Origin: an uncultured Alphaproteobacteria bacterium
Lineage (GTDB): Bacteria; Pseudomonadota; Alphaproteobacteria; HIMB59; GCA-002718135
Reading direction: 5' to 3'
NCBI GenBank assembly: GCA_902521315.1
Contig: CABYRH010000001.1
Location: 62,001 to 126,000, forward strand
Length of the DNA: 64,000 nucleotides
Position numbers and translations under genes: made by a program. The notes beneath the pieces are model-generated. The model was given only the letters and a program-made list of their open reading frames with translations. It searched no databases and was not told the DNA's origin. Within the stretch, counting starts at the first letter, position 1, and every line of letters begins with the position of its first letter. This document shows positions 15,732 through 24,921 of this stretch, one piece after another.

Positions 15732-16607
15732 ATGGGCGGAGAAAGATTAAAAATTATCTTATCTTTAACTCCGCCCCTTTTAATTATTTTTACTCTTTTT
15801 TTTGGAGGAATTTTTTATGGATTTTTACAAAGCTTAGGGTACCAACCAGCAATCGGAAAATATGAAATAAATTTTTCAGCGTATTACAATGTTATGTTTT
15901 CCGAAAGATATGCAAAATTATTTTGGACTGGCTTAGGATTAAATTTATGGGTAAGTTTTGCTAGTACTTTTTTAGCAGCAGTTTTTGCTTTGTTTGGTGC
16001 TCTAGCAATAAGAAAAACATTTTTTGCAAAAACAATTTGTAATTTTATATATTCATTAAACTTGCCAATGCCTCATTTAGTTGTAGCAGTTGGCATTATA
16101 TTCGTATTTTCTCAAAGTGGTTTATTAGCTCGTTTCGCATCTCAAATTGGATTAATTGGGAGTCCAGGAGATTTTCCCGTATTAGTTAAAGATAAATACG
16201 GCTTAGGTATTATTCTTGCTTATATTTGGAAAGAAGCAGCATTCTTTTTTATAATTTTAATGTCAGTATTACAATCTTTAGGAGAAAATTTTGAAGAACT
16301 TGCTCAAAGCTTAGGAGCAAATAGATGGCAAAGATTTCGATATGTTATTTTACCCTTAGTTATGCCAAATCTATTTTCTGCATCAATAATAGTATTTGCT
16401 TTTAGTTTTGGTGCTTATGAAGTTCCAGCATTGCTAGGTGTAATTTATCCTCAAATGTTACCGGTTATGGCATTTGAATTTTTCTTGAACCCTGATCTTA
16501 ATGCAAGAAGTGAAGGGATGGCATTAAGCATTATTATTGCAATAATAGTAATGATTTTAGTTGTATTTTATTTTTGGTTAACTCAGGCAAAAATTAGGAA
16601 GGATTAA
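15732..16607 (+). CDS. ABC transporter permease, YnjC-like, first subunit
   Basis: 291-residue inner-membrane permease with about six helices. The EAA loop that docks the ATPase is visible as EELAQSLGANRWQRFRYVILP near residue 195. E. coli YnjC is a fusion of two such domains; here they are two genes. The ATG at 15732 has no ribosome site and sits inside a strong hairpin (see the separate entry), so translation may be low compared with the binding protein. The last base overlaps the second permease start. Part of the importer encoded at 14461-18528. Confidence 0.88.
   Translation: MGGERLKIILSLTPPLLIIFTLFFGGIFYGFLQSLGYQPAIGKYEINFSAYYNVMFSERYAKLFWTGLGLNLWVSFASTFLAAVFALFGALAIRKTFFAKTICNFIYSLNLPMPHLVVAVGIIFVFSQSGLLARFASQIGLIGSPGDFPVLVKDKYGLGIILAYIWKEAAFFFIILMSVLQSLGENFEELAQSLGANRWQRFRYVILPLVMPNLFSASIIVFAFSFGAYEVPALLGVIYPQMLPVMAFEFFLNPDLNARSEGMALSIIIAIIVMILVVFYFWLTQAKIRKD
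15734..15776 (+). promoter_or_regulatory. GC-rich stem-loop across the start of the first permease gene
   Basis: GGGCGGAG at 15734-15741 pairs perfectly with CTCCGCCC at 15769-15776. Inside, AAAGAT (742-747) pairs with ATCTTT (761-766), leaving a two-base bulge and a 13-base loop. The stem begins at the last base of the permease ATG. Such hairpins after binding-protein genes protect the upstream message and dampen downstream expression, and this one could also block initiation. Confidence 0.75.
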
Positions 16608-17470
16608 TGAATAATAATTTAAAAAAAATAAATATATATGCAATTTATTTAGGTGCAATTATTTTAATACTACCTCTTATAGCCTTCTTTATTAATGCAT
16701 TTTCTTTTAGATGGTTTTATCCTCAAGTTATTCCAAAAGAGTTAAGTCTACAAGCTTGGGTAAGATTAAAATTAATACCTAAATCTGGTCAAAGAACTTT
16801 CGAAGGCTTTATAGAACTTTGGGCTTCTAATCCTGCAGTTATCAAAGCATTATTAAATAGTTTAAGTATTGGTTTCTTAGTAACAATTGTTTCAATAATA
16901 ATTGCATTACCTGCTGCAAGAGTTCTGGGTTTATTAAATTTTAGATTTAAAAAATTAATTATTTTTATAATGGTCTCACCCACTATACTTCCTCCAATAG
17001 CTTTTGTTTTAGGACTGAATATCAATTTTATATCATGGGGTTTTTCAGGTAATTATTTTGGAGTATGTTTAGTGCATTTAGTACCTATTATGCCATACGT
17101 AGTTCTTACTATGACGGGAATATTTGCAAACTATAACCCTGACTTTGAACATCAAGCAAGAACTTTAGGGGCAAATAAAACTAGAACATTTTTATTAATT
17201 ACTTTACCTGCTATAGCTCCAGGTATGGTTGTTGCGGCATTATTTGCATTTTTAGTTTCATGGAGTCAGTATCTTTTAACATTTTTAATTGGTGCGGGAA
17301 AAGTTATGACACTACCACTCCTTGTTTTTTCTACTGCCTCATCAGGGAATCCAGCTTTAACAGCTGCAATATCAATTATATTTATTTTTCCTGCTATATT
17401 GATATTATTTTTTACATCCAAATTTGTTTCTGGTGAATCTGGGGCTACTAGTGGATTTGGGAAAATATAA
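16607..17470 (+). CDS. ABC transporter permease, YnjC-like, second subunit
   Basis: 287-residue inner-membrane permease with about six helices. The EAA loop is visible as EHQARTLGANKTRTFLLITLP near residue 185. Together with the preceding gene it matches the two halves of YnjC. The ATG overlaps the TAA of the first permease by one base, and the ATPase gene begins three bases after its stop. It contributes half of the translocation path for the substrate bound by the YnjB-like protein. Confidence 0.88.
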   Translation: MNNNLKKINIYAIYLGAIILILPLIAFFINAFSFRWFYPQVIPKELSLQAWVRLKLIPKSGQRTFEGFIELWASNPAVIKALLNSLSIGFLVTIVSIIIALPAARVLGLLNFRFKKLIIFIMVSPTILPPIAFVLGLNINFISWGFSGNYFGVCLVHLVPIMPYVVLTMTGIFANYNPDFEHQARTLGANKTRTFLLITLPAIAPGMVVAALFAFLVSWSQYLLTFLIGAGKVMTLPLLVFSTASSGNPALTAAISIIFIFPAILILFFTSKFVSGESGATSGFGKI

Positions 17471-17472
17471 AA

Positions 17473-18528
17473 ATGAGTAAACTAACTATTAAAAATTTAA
17501 TCAAAAGTTTTCCTAGCATGGATAGACCAGCAGTAAATAATGTAAATTTAGATATTGAAAGTGGAGAACTTGTTGCATTTCTCGGACCTTCAGGTTGCGG
17601 TAAAACAACTATTTTGAAAATGATCACAGGATTGTTTCAACCTGATAGTGGAGATATTATTCTTGATGAGCAATCACTATTAAAAATTCCAACTGAAAAA
17701 AGAGGGGTAGTTATGGTTTTCCAAAATTATCTTTTGTTCCCTTATATGAATGTAAATGAAAATGTTGGATTTGCATTAAAAATGAAAGGTGTAGATAAAA
17801 ATATAATAGATCAAAAAGTAAAAGAAATGTTAGAACTGGTAAAATTACCAGATATTGGATTAAGAAAGCCAAAACAGCTTTCTGGAGGTCAACAACAAAG
17901 AGTTGCGCTAGCCAGAGCATTGATATCTAATCCTAGAATATTGCTTCTAGATGAACCGTTAAGTAATCTTGACGCTCATTTAAGAGATGAAATGCGAGAT
18001 TTAATTGTCACTATTCAACAAAAATTAAAAGTAACAACAATATTTGTAACACATGATCAAGAAGAGGCGGTTCTTCTAGCAGATAAAATAGCTTTAATTT
18101 TTGATGGCGAATTACAAAATTTTACTTCTCCAAAAAATTATTATGAAAAACCAAAAAATATAAAAGCTGCAAAATTTTTTGGTGGAGTTAATTTTATTAA
18201 TGCAAAGAAAGATAATCATAATCTATCTACCAATATTGGAACAGTTCATTACAAAGGTGAAAATTATACAGATTTAAATGAAGATAATATCATAACTATT
18301 AGACCCGAAAATATAAAGTTAAGTAAAAATAATGATTTCAATGATAATTCATTCAAAGGCTTAATTAAATCAGTTATATTTTCAGGAACGCATACTAGAT
18401 ACAAAATTATAGTAAACGATTTAGAATTAGAATGCTCATTACAATCTGTAGGATTACAAGACATAAAAACAGATGATACAATTTATGTTCATTTACCCAG
18501 TAATAAAATATGGGCGATGAATGAATAA
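17473..18528 (+). CDS. ABC transporter ATP-binding protein, YnjD/PotA-like
   Basis: 351-residue importer ATPase. Walker A GPSGCGKTT is near residues 37-45, the signature [15 protein letters not shown] near 136, Walker B ILLLDEPLSNLD near 157 and the H-loop FVTHD near 192. About 110 C-terminal residues form a TOBE-like regulatory domain, marked by ITIRPENIKL. That domain makes it longer than E. coli YnjD (about 217) and more like PotA/UgpC proteins. It overlaps the arabinofuranosidase gene by eight bases, tying hydrolase production to transport. Confidence 0.9.
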   Translation: MSKLTIKNLIKSFPSMDRPAVNNVNLDIESGELVAFLGPSGCGKTTILKMITGLFQPDSGDIILDEQSLLKIPTEKRGVVMVFQNYLLFPYMNVNENVGFALKMKGVDKNIIDQKVKEMLELVKLPDIGLRKPKQLSGGQQQRVALARALISNPRILLLDEPLSNLDAHLRDEMRDLIVTIQQKLKVTTIFVTHDQEEAVLLADKIALIFDGELQNFTSPKNYYEKPKNIKAAKFFGGVNFINAKKDNHNLSTNIGTVHYKGENYTDLNEDNIITIRPENIKLSKNNDFNDNSFKGLIKSVIFSGTHTRYKIIVNDLELECSLQSVGLQDIKTDDTIYVHLPSNKIWAMNE

Positions 18529-20464
18529 AAATATTGCAACAATTTCTTTTTCAAAAAATAATATACTATCAAAACTTTCAAAACATATGTTTGGAACTAA
18601 TCTGGAACATATTGGAGATGCAATTTATAGAAATGGAATTTGGGCAGAAGTAGTAGAAAATAGAAAATTTTGTGGTCCTGATAAATTAGTTTGGAACAAT
18701 GGTTTAGAAAATGATCATTTAGATTTTGGCATTGTACAGCCTTGGAAAGGTTATAACGCTTCTGCAAAACACGTTATGTACGCACATTCTAACTCAGAAT
18801 ATATTGTAAAAGGTGAAGAGATTATTAGTAGATACGGGAGTGGCAAACAATCTCAACAAATTACTATTCGAGAAAAATCAAAAATACAAAGAGGTATTAA
18901 GCAAAAGATTAATATTATTGACTCAAAAGATGAATACGAATTCAGTATTTATTTCAAAGGTGAAAATCAGAAAGTATTTATAAATATTGGAGAAATAAAT
19001 TTTACATTTAATGCAAATAAAAATTGGAAAAAAATTAAAAAAACATTTACTTTTAAAAAAAGTAATAGCCTCAAAACCTTATCTATCTCTATTAAGTCTG
19101 GAACAATTTTTATTGCAAACTGTTCATTAATGCCAAAAAATACAATTTTTGGATTTAGAAAAGATATCACAGAAATGATTAAAGAATGGAAGCCAAGTTA
19201 TATTCGTTGGCCTGGAGGGAATTTTCTTTCAGGTTATAATTGGCAGAATGGAGTTGGAAAAAAAGATTATCGCCTTCCCTACTACGATCATGCTTGGTAT
19301 CAATGGGAGTATAACGATGTAGGTACAGATGAATTTATGAAATGGTGTGAATATATTGGAAGCGAACCAATGATTACAATCAATACTGGTGATGGTACTA
19401 TCGAACAGGCAAAAAATTGGATCGAGTATATGATTGGTTCAATTAATACAAAATATGGAAAATTAAGATATAAAAACGGTAGAAAAAATCCTTATGAATT
19501 GCAAACAATATTCATAGGAAATGAAATGTTTGGAGGATGGCAAATTGGTCATACAGATCCAATTACTTATGCAAATAAATATAATTCTTTTGTAAAAGAG
19601 TTAAAAAAATTAAATAAAAAATTACGATTTATTGCAGTTGGTGCCTGTTCAGATCATTTTGGTCATTGGAATGAGTATGTATTAAAAAATATTAAAGAAA
19701 AAATTGATGAATTGAGTGTCCATTATTATTCTATAAGAACCGAGAAAGATAAAAAACATCCAGATTATAAAACACGTTATATTCCAACGGTTGCTGCCGC
19801 AACAGAAGTAAGATTAATGTTAGATAGAACGATAAGAGAAATAAAAAAATATTCCAATAAGAATATTAAAATAGCCTTTGATGAATGGAACACTTATGTA
19901 GAAGCAACTCCACCTTATTTTATTGAGAATTATAATATTGCTGATGCAATTTATGCTGCTTCACTTCTTAACGCATGTATAAATAGAGGGGATATAATAA
20001 CCAACACTGGCATTTATCATTTGATAAATGTAATGGGTAATTACCGAATAGAAAAAAAGAAAATTTGGAAAACTCCAACAACACTTGTTTTAGAACTTTA
20101 TACAAAATTTCATAAAGGTAAAATTTTAAAATCAGTTGTTAATTCTTCAAATTTTGTTTCTTTTAAATTAGGTAAACAGCCTGAATATAAAAATAATAAA
20201 CTCATTGACTCTGCAGTAACAATGAATGGAAAACATATGTGTATGTCTGTAGTTAATAAATCAAGTTCAGAGAAAATGCTTTTAAAAGTTCCATATCTAG
20301 ATAGGATTGTTGAAAATTATTGTATTGAAGGATCTAATAAAGTTGACCTTAATACTTATGAAAACACTTCAAGGGTTAAGATCAAAAAAAATTCCTTAAA
20401 AACAAGTAAAGGATTTTTAATACTACCACCGCACTCGATAAGTGTTGTACTTTTTAGTATATAA
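18521..20464 (+). CDS. GH51 alpha-L-arabinofuranosidase-like glycosidase
   Basis: 647-residue glycoside hydrolase of family GH51. Recognisable elements are MFGTNLEHIG at the start of the barrel, YIRWPGGNFLSGYNW, the acid/base Glu335 in FIGNEMFGG, and the nucleophile Glu455 in IAFDEWNTY, followed by a C-terminal beta-sandwich. About 120 residues before the barrel form a carbohydrate-binding-like insertion. There is no signal peptide, so it acts in the cytoplasm on imported small furanosides rather than on polymer outside the cell. It is the last gene of the transporter operon and overlaps the ATPase gene. Activity on ribofuranosides or other pentofuranosides is possible. Confidence 0.88.
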   Translation: MNKNIATISFSKNNILSKLSKHMFGTNLEHIGDAIYRNGIWAEVVENRKFCGPDKLVWNNGLENDHLDFGIVQPWKGYNASAKHVMYAHSNSEYIVKGEEIISRYGSGKQSQQITIREKSKIQRGIKQKINIIDSKDEYEFSIYFKGENQKVFINIGEINFTFNANKNWKKIKKTFTFKKSNSLKTLSISIKSGTIFIANCSLMPKNTIFGFRKDITEMIKEWKPSYIRWPGGNFLSGYNWQNGVGKKDYRLPYYDHAWYQWEYNDVGTDEFMKWCEYIGSEPMITINTGDGTIEQAKNWIEYMIGSINTKYGKLRYKNGRKNPYELQTIFIGNEMFGGWQIGHTDPITYANKYNSFVKELKKLNKKLRFIAVGACSDHFGHWNEYVLKNIKEKIDELSVHYYSIRTEKDKKHPDYKTRYIPTVAAATEVRLMLDRTIREIKKYSNKNIKIAFDEWNTYVEATPPYFIENYNIADAIYAASLLNACINRGDIITNTGIYHLINVMGNYRIEKKKIWKTPTTLVLELYTKFHKGKILKSVVNSSNFVSFKLGKQPEYKNNKLIDSAVTMNGKHMCMSVVNKSSSEKMLLKVPYLDRIVENYCIEGSNKVDLNTYENTSRVKIKKNSLKTSKGFLILPPHSISVVLFSI

Positions 20465-20544
20465 CCTACGTTTTTTATTAAATTTAAGAGCTTAAAAGAG
20501 AATTAAGGTGATTGAAATAAAGATTTTAATGACTACTTATTCAC

Positions 20545-21123
20545 ATGATGGATAGTTATTTAGAATCAATAATTAAAAGAGATCCTGCAGCTAGAAGTAA
20601 ACTAAGCATAATATTAACTTATCCTGGTGTAAAATCTGTTTTTTTTCATAAAATAGCAAATCAATTATGGAATTTAAATTTGTACACTCTTGCAAGAATA
20701 ATATCTCAATTTAGTCGTTTCTTAACTGGAATTGAAATTCACCCAGCTGCAAAGATAGGTAAAAATCTTTTTATAGATCATGGGATGGGAACTGTAATTG
20801 GTGAAACAAGTGAAATCGGTGATAATGTTACACTTTATCATGGCGTAACATTAGGAGGTATCAGTCCTGCTGAAAATTCGAAAGATCAAAGAAATACAAA
20901 AAGACATCCAACAATTGAGGATAATGTAATTATTGGTTGTGGTGCAAGTATTCTTGGTCCAATTAATATTGGAAGTTGCGCAAGAGTTGGAGCTAATACT
21001 GTGGTATTAAAAGATGTTCCTCCTTATGCAACAATGGTAGGTAATCCTGTTAAAAACATTAATATTAATAAAGATACATCATTCAACCCATATGGTGTAA
21101 GAGATATTGATGATAACAAATAA
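20545..21123 (+). CDS. cysE: Serine O-acetyltransferase
   Basis: 192-residue left-handed beta-helix acetyltransferase. Family marks are [49 protein letters not shown] and the LYHGVTLGG catalytic region. It makes O-acetylserine from serine and acetyl-CoA for cysteine synthesis. It is short compared with E. coli CysE (273) and lacks the long N-terminal helical domain, as in many bacteria with the compact form. Two ATGs are adjacent at 20545 and 20548 with no ribosome site. It overlaps cysK by 14 bases, so O-acetylserine is made and used by a coupled pair. Confidence 0.93.
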   Translation: MMDSYLESIIKRDPAARSKLSIILTYPGVKSVFFHKIANQLWNLNLYTLARIISQFSRFLTGIEIHPAAKIGKNLFIDHGMGTVIGETSEIGDNVTLYHGVTLGGISPAENSKDQRNTKRHPTIEDNVIIGCGASILGPINIGSCARVGANTVVLKDVPPYATMVGNPVKNININKDTSFNPYGVRDIDDNK

Positions 21124-22108
21124 TGTTACTGAATTAATTGGTAACACTCCTTTAATAAAATTAAAATACCCCTCAGAAATTTCAGGTTGTGAAATATATG
21201 GTAAGGCTGAATTTATGAATCCAGCTGGTTCAGTAAAAGATAGAACAGCACTTGGTATTATCGAGGATGCAGAAGAAAAAAAATTATTGGAACCAGGTGG
21301 AACTGTCGTTGAAGGCACTTTTGGTAACACAGGTATAGGCTTAGCATTAGTTTGTAATGCAAAAAATTATAATCTAGAAATTGTAATGCCTAACATAACC
21401 GTTCAATCTAAAAGAGATATCCTTAAAAATATGGGAGCAAAGCTTCATTTAGTTGATGCAAAACCATATTCCGATCCTGGAAATTATCAAAAAGTCTCAA
21501 AGCAATTAGCTAAAGATATTGAAAAACAAACAGGTAAAAAAACTTTTTGGGCTGGTCAGTTTGAAAATTTAGCAAACTACAAGTTTCATGAGAAAACAAC
21601 ATCTGCAGAAATATTTAAACAAACAGATGGTAAAATAGATGGTTTCACATGTGCAATTGGAACTGGAGGAACTTTAACTGGTGTTAGTGTTGGGTTAAAA
21701 TCAAAAAATAAAGATATTATTATCGCTTGTACAGACTCACAAGGATCATCAATGTTTAATTATTTTACTAATGGTAAACCAGAAAAAAAAGGTGAAGAAT
21801 CCATAACAGAGGGGATCGGACAGGCGAGAGTAACAAAAAATTTAGAAAATTGTAATGTAGATCAATCTTTTTTTGTTTCTGATCAGGAATGTATGGAAAT
21901 GCTATTTAAAATTATGAAAACAGATGGATTATTTTTAGGATTAAGTTCTGGCGTAAATATATGTGGTGCAGTAAAACTGGCAAAATCAATGGGTGCAGAT
22001 AAAAAAATTGTAACAATACTTTGTGATGATGCAAATAAATATTATGATAAAATGTTTAATAAAGAATACTTATTATCCAGAAATTTACCTTATGCTGATT
22101 GGATGTAG
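21110..22108 (+). CDS. cysK: Cysteine synthase (or cystathionine beta-synthase), PLP-dependent
   Basis: 332-residue fold-type II PLP enzyme, using the ATG at 21110 rather than the TTG before it. [12 protein letters not shown] carries the PLP Lys43; [10 protein letters not shown] and GTGGTLTGV are the substrate and phosphate loops. It resembles cysteine synthase A, and its position after cysE supports O-acetylserine sulfhydrylase activity. Because a cystathionine gamma-lyase/synthase-like gene follows immediately, cystathionine beta-synthase activity is an alternative that would give a reverse transsulfuration pair. The C-terminal region has no CBS regulatory domains. Confidence 0.88.
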   Translation: MITNNVTELIGNTPLIKLKYPSEISGCEIYGKAEFMNPAGSVKDRTALGIIEDAEEKKLLEPGGTVVEGTFGNTGIGLALVCNAKNYNLEIVMPNITVQSKRDILKNMGAKLHLVDAKPYSDPGNYQKVSKQLAKDIEKQTGKKTFWAGQFENLANYKFHEKTTSAEIFKQTDGKIDGFTCAIGTGGTLTGVSVGLKSKNKDIIIACTDSQGSSMFNYFTNGKPEKKGEESITEGIGQARVTKNLENCNVDQSFFVSDQECMEMLFKIMKTDGLFLGLSSGVNICGAVKLAKSMGADKKIVTILCDDANKYYDKMFNKEYLLSRNLPYADWM

Positions 22109-22110
22109 TT

Positions 22111-23271
22111 ATGAATACTAAAGATAAAAAATTTAATTCTAAAGTAATTCATTCAGGTCATGGTGCTGATGAAACTACGGGTGCAGTAATGCCCCCTATT
22201 CATCTTTCATCGACTTTTAAGCAAAATTCTCCTGGTGATTTTACTTATGAATATGCAAGAACAGGAAACCCAACAAGAGATATATTAGAAAAGTTATTAG
22301 TTGAATTGGAAAATGGTAAATTTGCTTATGCATTTAGCTCAGGTATGGCTGCAATTTCTGCATTATCAGATGCTTTAGGTAAAAATTATTCAATTATTTG
22401 TAGTGATGATGTTTATGGAGGCACAAGAAGAATATTTGATAAAATTAAAACAGTAAATCAAGATGTGGAAGTAACATATGCTGATCTTAGTAAAGAAAAT
22501 AATTGGCAAGGTCATCTAAAGAAAAATACTAAAATGATTTGGGTTGAGACACCCTCTAACCCATTACTAAAAATTATAGATATTAAAAAAATTAGAGAAA
22601 ACTTAAAAGATGATAATATTATTATTGTCTGTGATAATACTTTTGCATCACCTTATAATCAGCAACCATTAAATTTTGGAGCCGATGTTGTTATACATTC
22701 GTCAACTAAATATCTTGGTGGACATTCTGATATAATAGGAGGTGCATTAATTATAAATGATAATAAAATTTTAGCTGATAAAATTAAATATATTCAAAAT
22801 GCAGTTGGTGCTGTTCCTAGCCCCTTCGATTGTTATTTACTTATTCGATCAATTAAGACACTTGCTGTACGAATGGAGAGGCATAATAATAATGCCTTAG
22901 AAATTGCTAATTATTTATTAAAACAACCTAAAATTAAAAATGTATTTTACCCTGGGCTAGAAAATAACCCAAGTTATGAAATTGCAAAAAAACAAATGAC
23001 TGGATTTGGAGGAATATTATCAATTGAATTAATGGGTGATATTAATTCAGCAAAAAAATTTCTTGAAACAATTCAAATATTTACACTAGCAGAAAGTTTG
23101 GGAGGAGTTGAAAGTTTAATTGAGCATCCAGCTATAATGACACATGCATCCATTGATAAAAAAGTTAGAGATGAATTAGGAATTTCTGACACTCTAATCA
23201 GACTTTCGATTGGTATTGAAGATATTAATGATTTAAAAAATGCGTTAAATAATGCACTTAATTTAATTTAA
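22111..23271 (+). CDS. Cys/Met-metabolism PLP enzyme (cystathionine gamma-synthase/lyase)
   Basis: 386-residue fold-type I PLP enzyme from the ATG at 22111 (the frame opens with an earlier TTG). SSTKYLGGHSD holds the PLP Lys (about 200), and YARTGNPTRDILE and SLGGVESLIEHPAIMTH are family signatures. Sequence alone does not separate cystathionine gamma-synthase, gamma-lyase and O-acylhomoserine sulfhydrylase. Coming directly after cysE and cysK, it links cysteine and methionine synthesis. A second, more diverged family member lies at 60535-61695. Confidence 0.87.
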   Translation: MNTKDKKFNSKVIHSGHGADETTGAVMPPIHLSSTFKQNSPGDFTYEYARTGNPTRDILEKLLVELENGKFAYAFSSGMAAISALSDALGKNYSIICSDDVYGGTRRIFDKIKTVNQDVEVTYADLSKENNWQGHLKKNTKMIWVETPSNPLLKIIDIKKIRENLKDDNIIIVCDNTFASPYNQQPLNFGADVVIHSSTKYLGGHSDIIGGALIINDNKILADKIKYIQNAVGAVPSPFDCYLLIRSIKTLAVRMERHNNNALEIANYLLKQPKIKNVFYPGLENNPSYEIAKKQMTGFGGILSIELMGDINSAKKFLETIQIFTLAESLGGVESLIEHPAIMTHASIDKKVRDELGISDTLIRLSIGIEDINDLKNALNNALNLI

Positions 23272-23299
23272 CACTCTTCAATAATAAATAATTTTTTTA

Positions 23300-24874
23300 T
23301 CAATTGAAATTTGATTTATAGTACCAATGAGTTTCAAAAAAATCCTTATCACTATAACCTGAAAAATCTTTGTTTGGACCACCTGAGATATCAATATAAT
23401 AATTAGTCCATCCATTCTTCCATGCTTTATATGGTGATATCTTTTCAAATAGGAGCTCACCTTTGTTTAAAAAAATCCAACCACTGTGTTTATCTTGAGT
23501 TGGACTATCACAATACATATCCATTAAGCTATCATCATTAATATCAATCAATATGGTATGTCCACAGTATGAATTATAAGGATTACTCTCAGATCTTATT
23601 TCATTTTTCCAAACTTTAATAGAGGTCCATTCTTTTTTACCTGGTATCATTGGAATTTGGTCAGCGATAGTGAAATTTGCGTCTCCATCATTAGACCAAA
23701 TAGTATGCGTACCACCTGCATAAAGAGGTCCTACTGTAGTTCCAGAAATGTCTAAATCCCCATCTCCATCAAAATCCCATGACACTAAATCTACAACATG
23801 TGAAAAAAGGTATTCTGATCCATAAATATCATATGCTGGTGGAATTTTCTTCCACCCTTTTTTAAAGTTTCCTTTTCCATCACCAAATAAAACTACTGTG
23901 TTATTATGTTTTTTACTAGAACTATGAGAATATAATTTTTTTTCAAACCAACCGCCACTTGCTATTAAATCAACAATACCATCACCATTATAATCTCCAG
24001 TTGTGACTGCAAAAGCAAATTGATCGGCACAATGTTTTACGCTAAAATTACCCTGACCATCATTTAGATGGCAATATATTTTTCCTCCACCTTTAGTTTT
24101 TTCCCATTTAATATGAGGTGTTATAATGTCTAAATCGCCATCATGATCAATATCATTTACAGTAACACCATGAGAAAACCCTTGATACAAACCTGTTTTA
24201 TCATCTACCATCTCACCTATTTCTTTAGTTTGAACCCATTCACCATTTTGATTTGATATAAACACAGCATCGGCTCCACCATAATAAAACTTTCCATTAA
24301 ACTGATGACCATATGCACTAGGACAATAAACATCATCAATACCATCAGAATTAAAGTCAGCTAAAATTGGGCGCTGGCAATTTCTACCTAAGTTAGTAAT
24401 CTGTTTAAACCTTTTATTAATTTGTTTTCTGGACTGTTCAGTAACTGTAAAAACTGCAAAATTTAGATAGTTTGTGCCTCCTTCTTCAACTTCACATAAA
24501 GGAACTCCGACAGAAGATAATTTCAGTTTACCTGGGCATACTTCCATTTCATAAGATAAAATAAGATCAGTAATTCCATCATTATTTAAATTACCAAAAG
24601 CCATGTGATTAATAAAATAAACTTGGTTATTTTTAGATTTATGATTTCTTTGAAATAAGTCAGAAGGTAAAAAATAAAATGAACCCAAAGAAGAATTTAT
24701 TTTTGCCTCTTTAGGAATATAATTTCCAAAAAATTCAACTTTTAGAATATTTTTAATATTATTAATATTTTCTGAATTAACAGATGCAGTGTAGAAAATA
24801 ATAGAAGAAAAGATCAAAAAATTTTTGAAAGAATTAATAATAAATTTAAATTTAATTTTTCTAAATTTAATCAT
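23300..24874 (-). CDS. Exported FG-GAP/VCBS repeat protein
   Basis: 524-residue secreted or membrane-anchored protein of unknown role. A basic N-terminus followed by a hydrophobic helix (about residues 15-32) looks like a signal or anchor. At least five calcium-binding DxDxDG-type loops repeat through the protein (DFNSDGIDD, DIDHDGDLD, DYNGDGIVD, DFDGDGDLD, DINDDSLMD), spaced as in FG-GAP/VCBS beta-propellers. Propellers of this type bind carbohydrates or other proteins at the cell surface. It converges on the transsulfuration gene with a 28-base gap and is transcribed alone or from its own promoter after the MazG-like gene. Confidence 0.8.
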   Translation of the reverse strand: MIKFRKIKFKFIINSFKNFLIFSSIIFYTASVNSENINNIKNILKVEFFGNYIPKEAKINSSLGSFYFLPSDLFQRNHKSKNNQVYFINHMAFGNLNNDGITDLILSYEMEVCPGKLKLSSVGVPLCEVEEGGTNYLNFAVFTVTEQSRKQINKRFKQITNLGRNCQRPILADFNSDGIDDVYCPSAYGHQFNGKFYYGGADAVFISNQNGEWVQTKEIGEMVDDKTGLYQGFSHGVTVNDIDHDGDLDIITPHIKWEKTKGGGKIYCHLNDGQGNFSVKHCADQFAFAVTTGDYNGDGIVDLIASGGWFEKKLYSHSSSKKHNNTVVLFGDGKGNFKKGWKKIPPAYDIYGSEYLFSHVVDLVSWDFDGDGDLDISGTTVGPLYAGGTHTIWSNDGDANFTIADQIPMIPGKKEWTSIKVWKNEIRSESNPYNSYCGHTILIDINDDSLMDMYCDSPTQDKHSGWIFLNKGELLFEKISPYKAWKNGWTNYYIDISGGPNKDFSGYSDKDFFETHWYYKSNFN

Positions 24875-24921
24875 TAACTAATAATATTTAGTAATTATGA
24901 TTGAAATCATATTTATATTAT

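Noticed and set aside
4013..20464. Canonical sulfoquinovose degradation (sulfo-EMP) locus
   Set aside because: Only the aldolase and reductase families fit. There is no GH31 sulfoquinovosidase, no YihS-type isomerase and no PfkB-type kinase; the glycosidase present is GH51. The classical pathway cannot be called.
23272..23299. Terminator between the convergent transsulfuration and FG-GAP genes
   Set aside because: The 28-base gap holds only a T-run without a stem.
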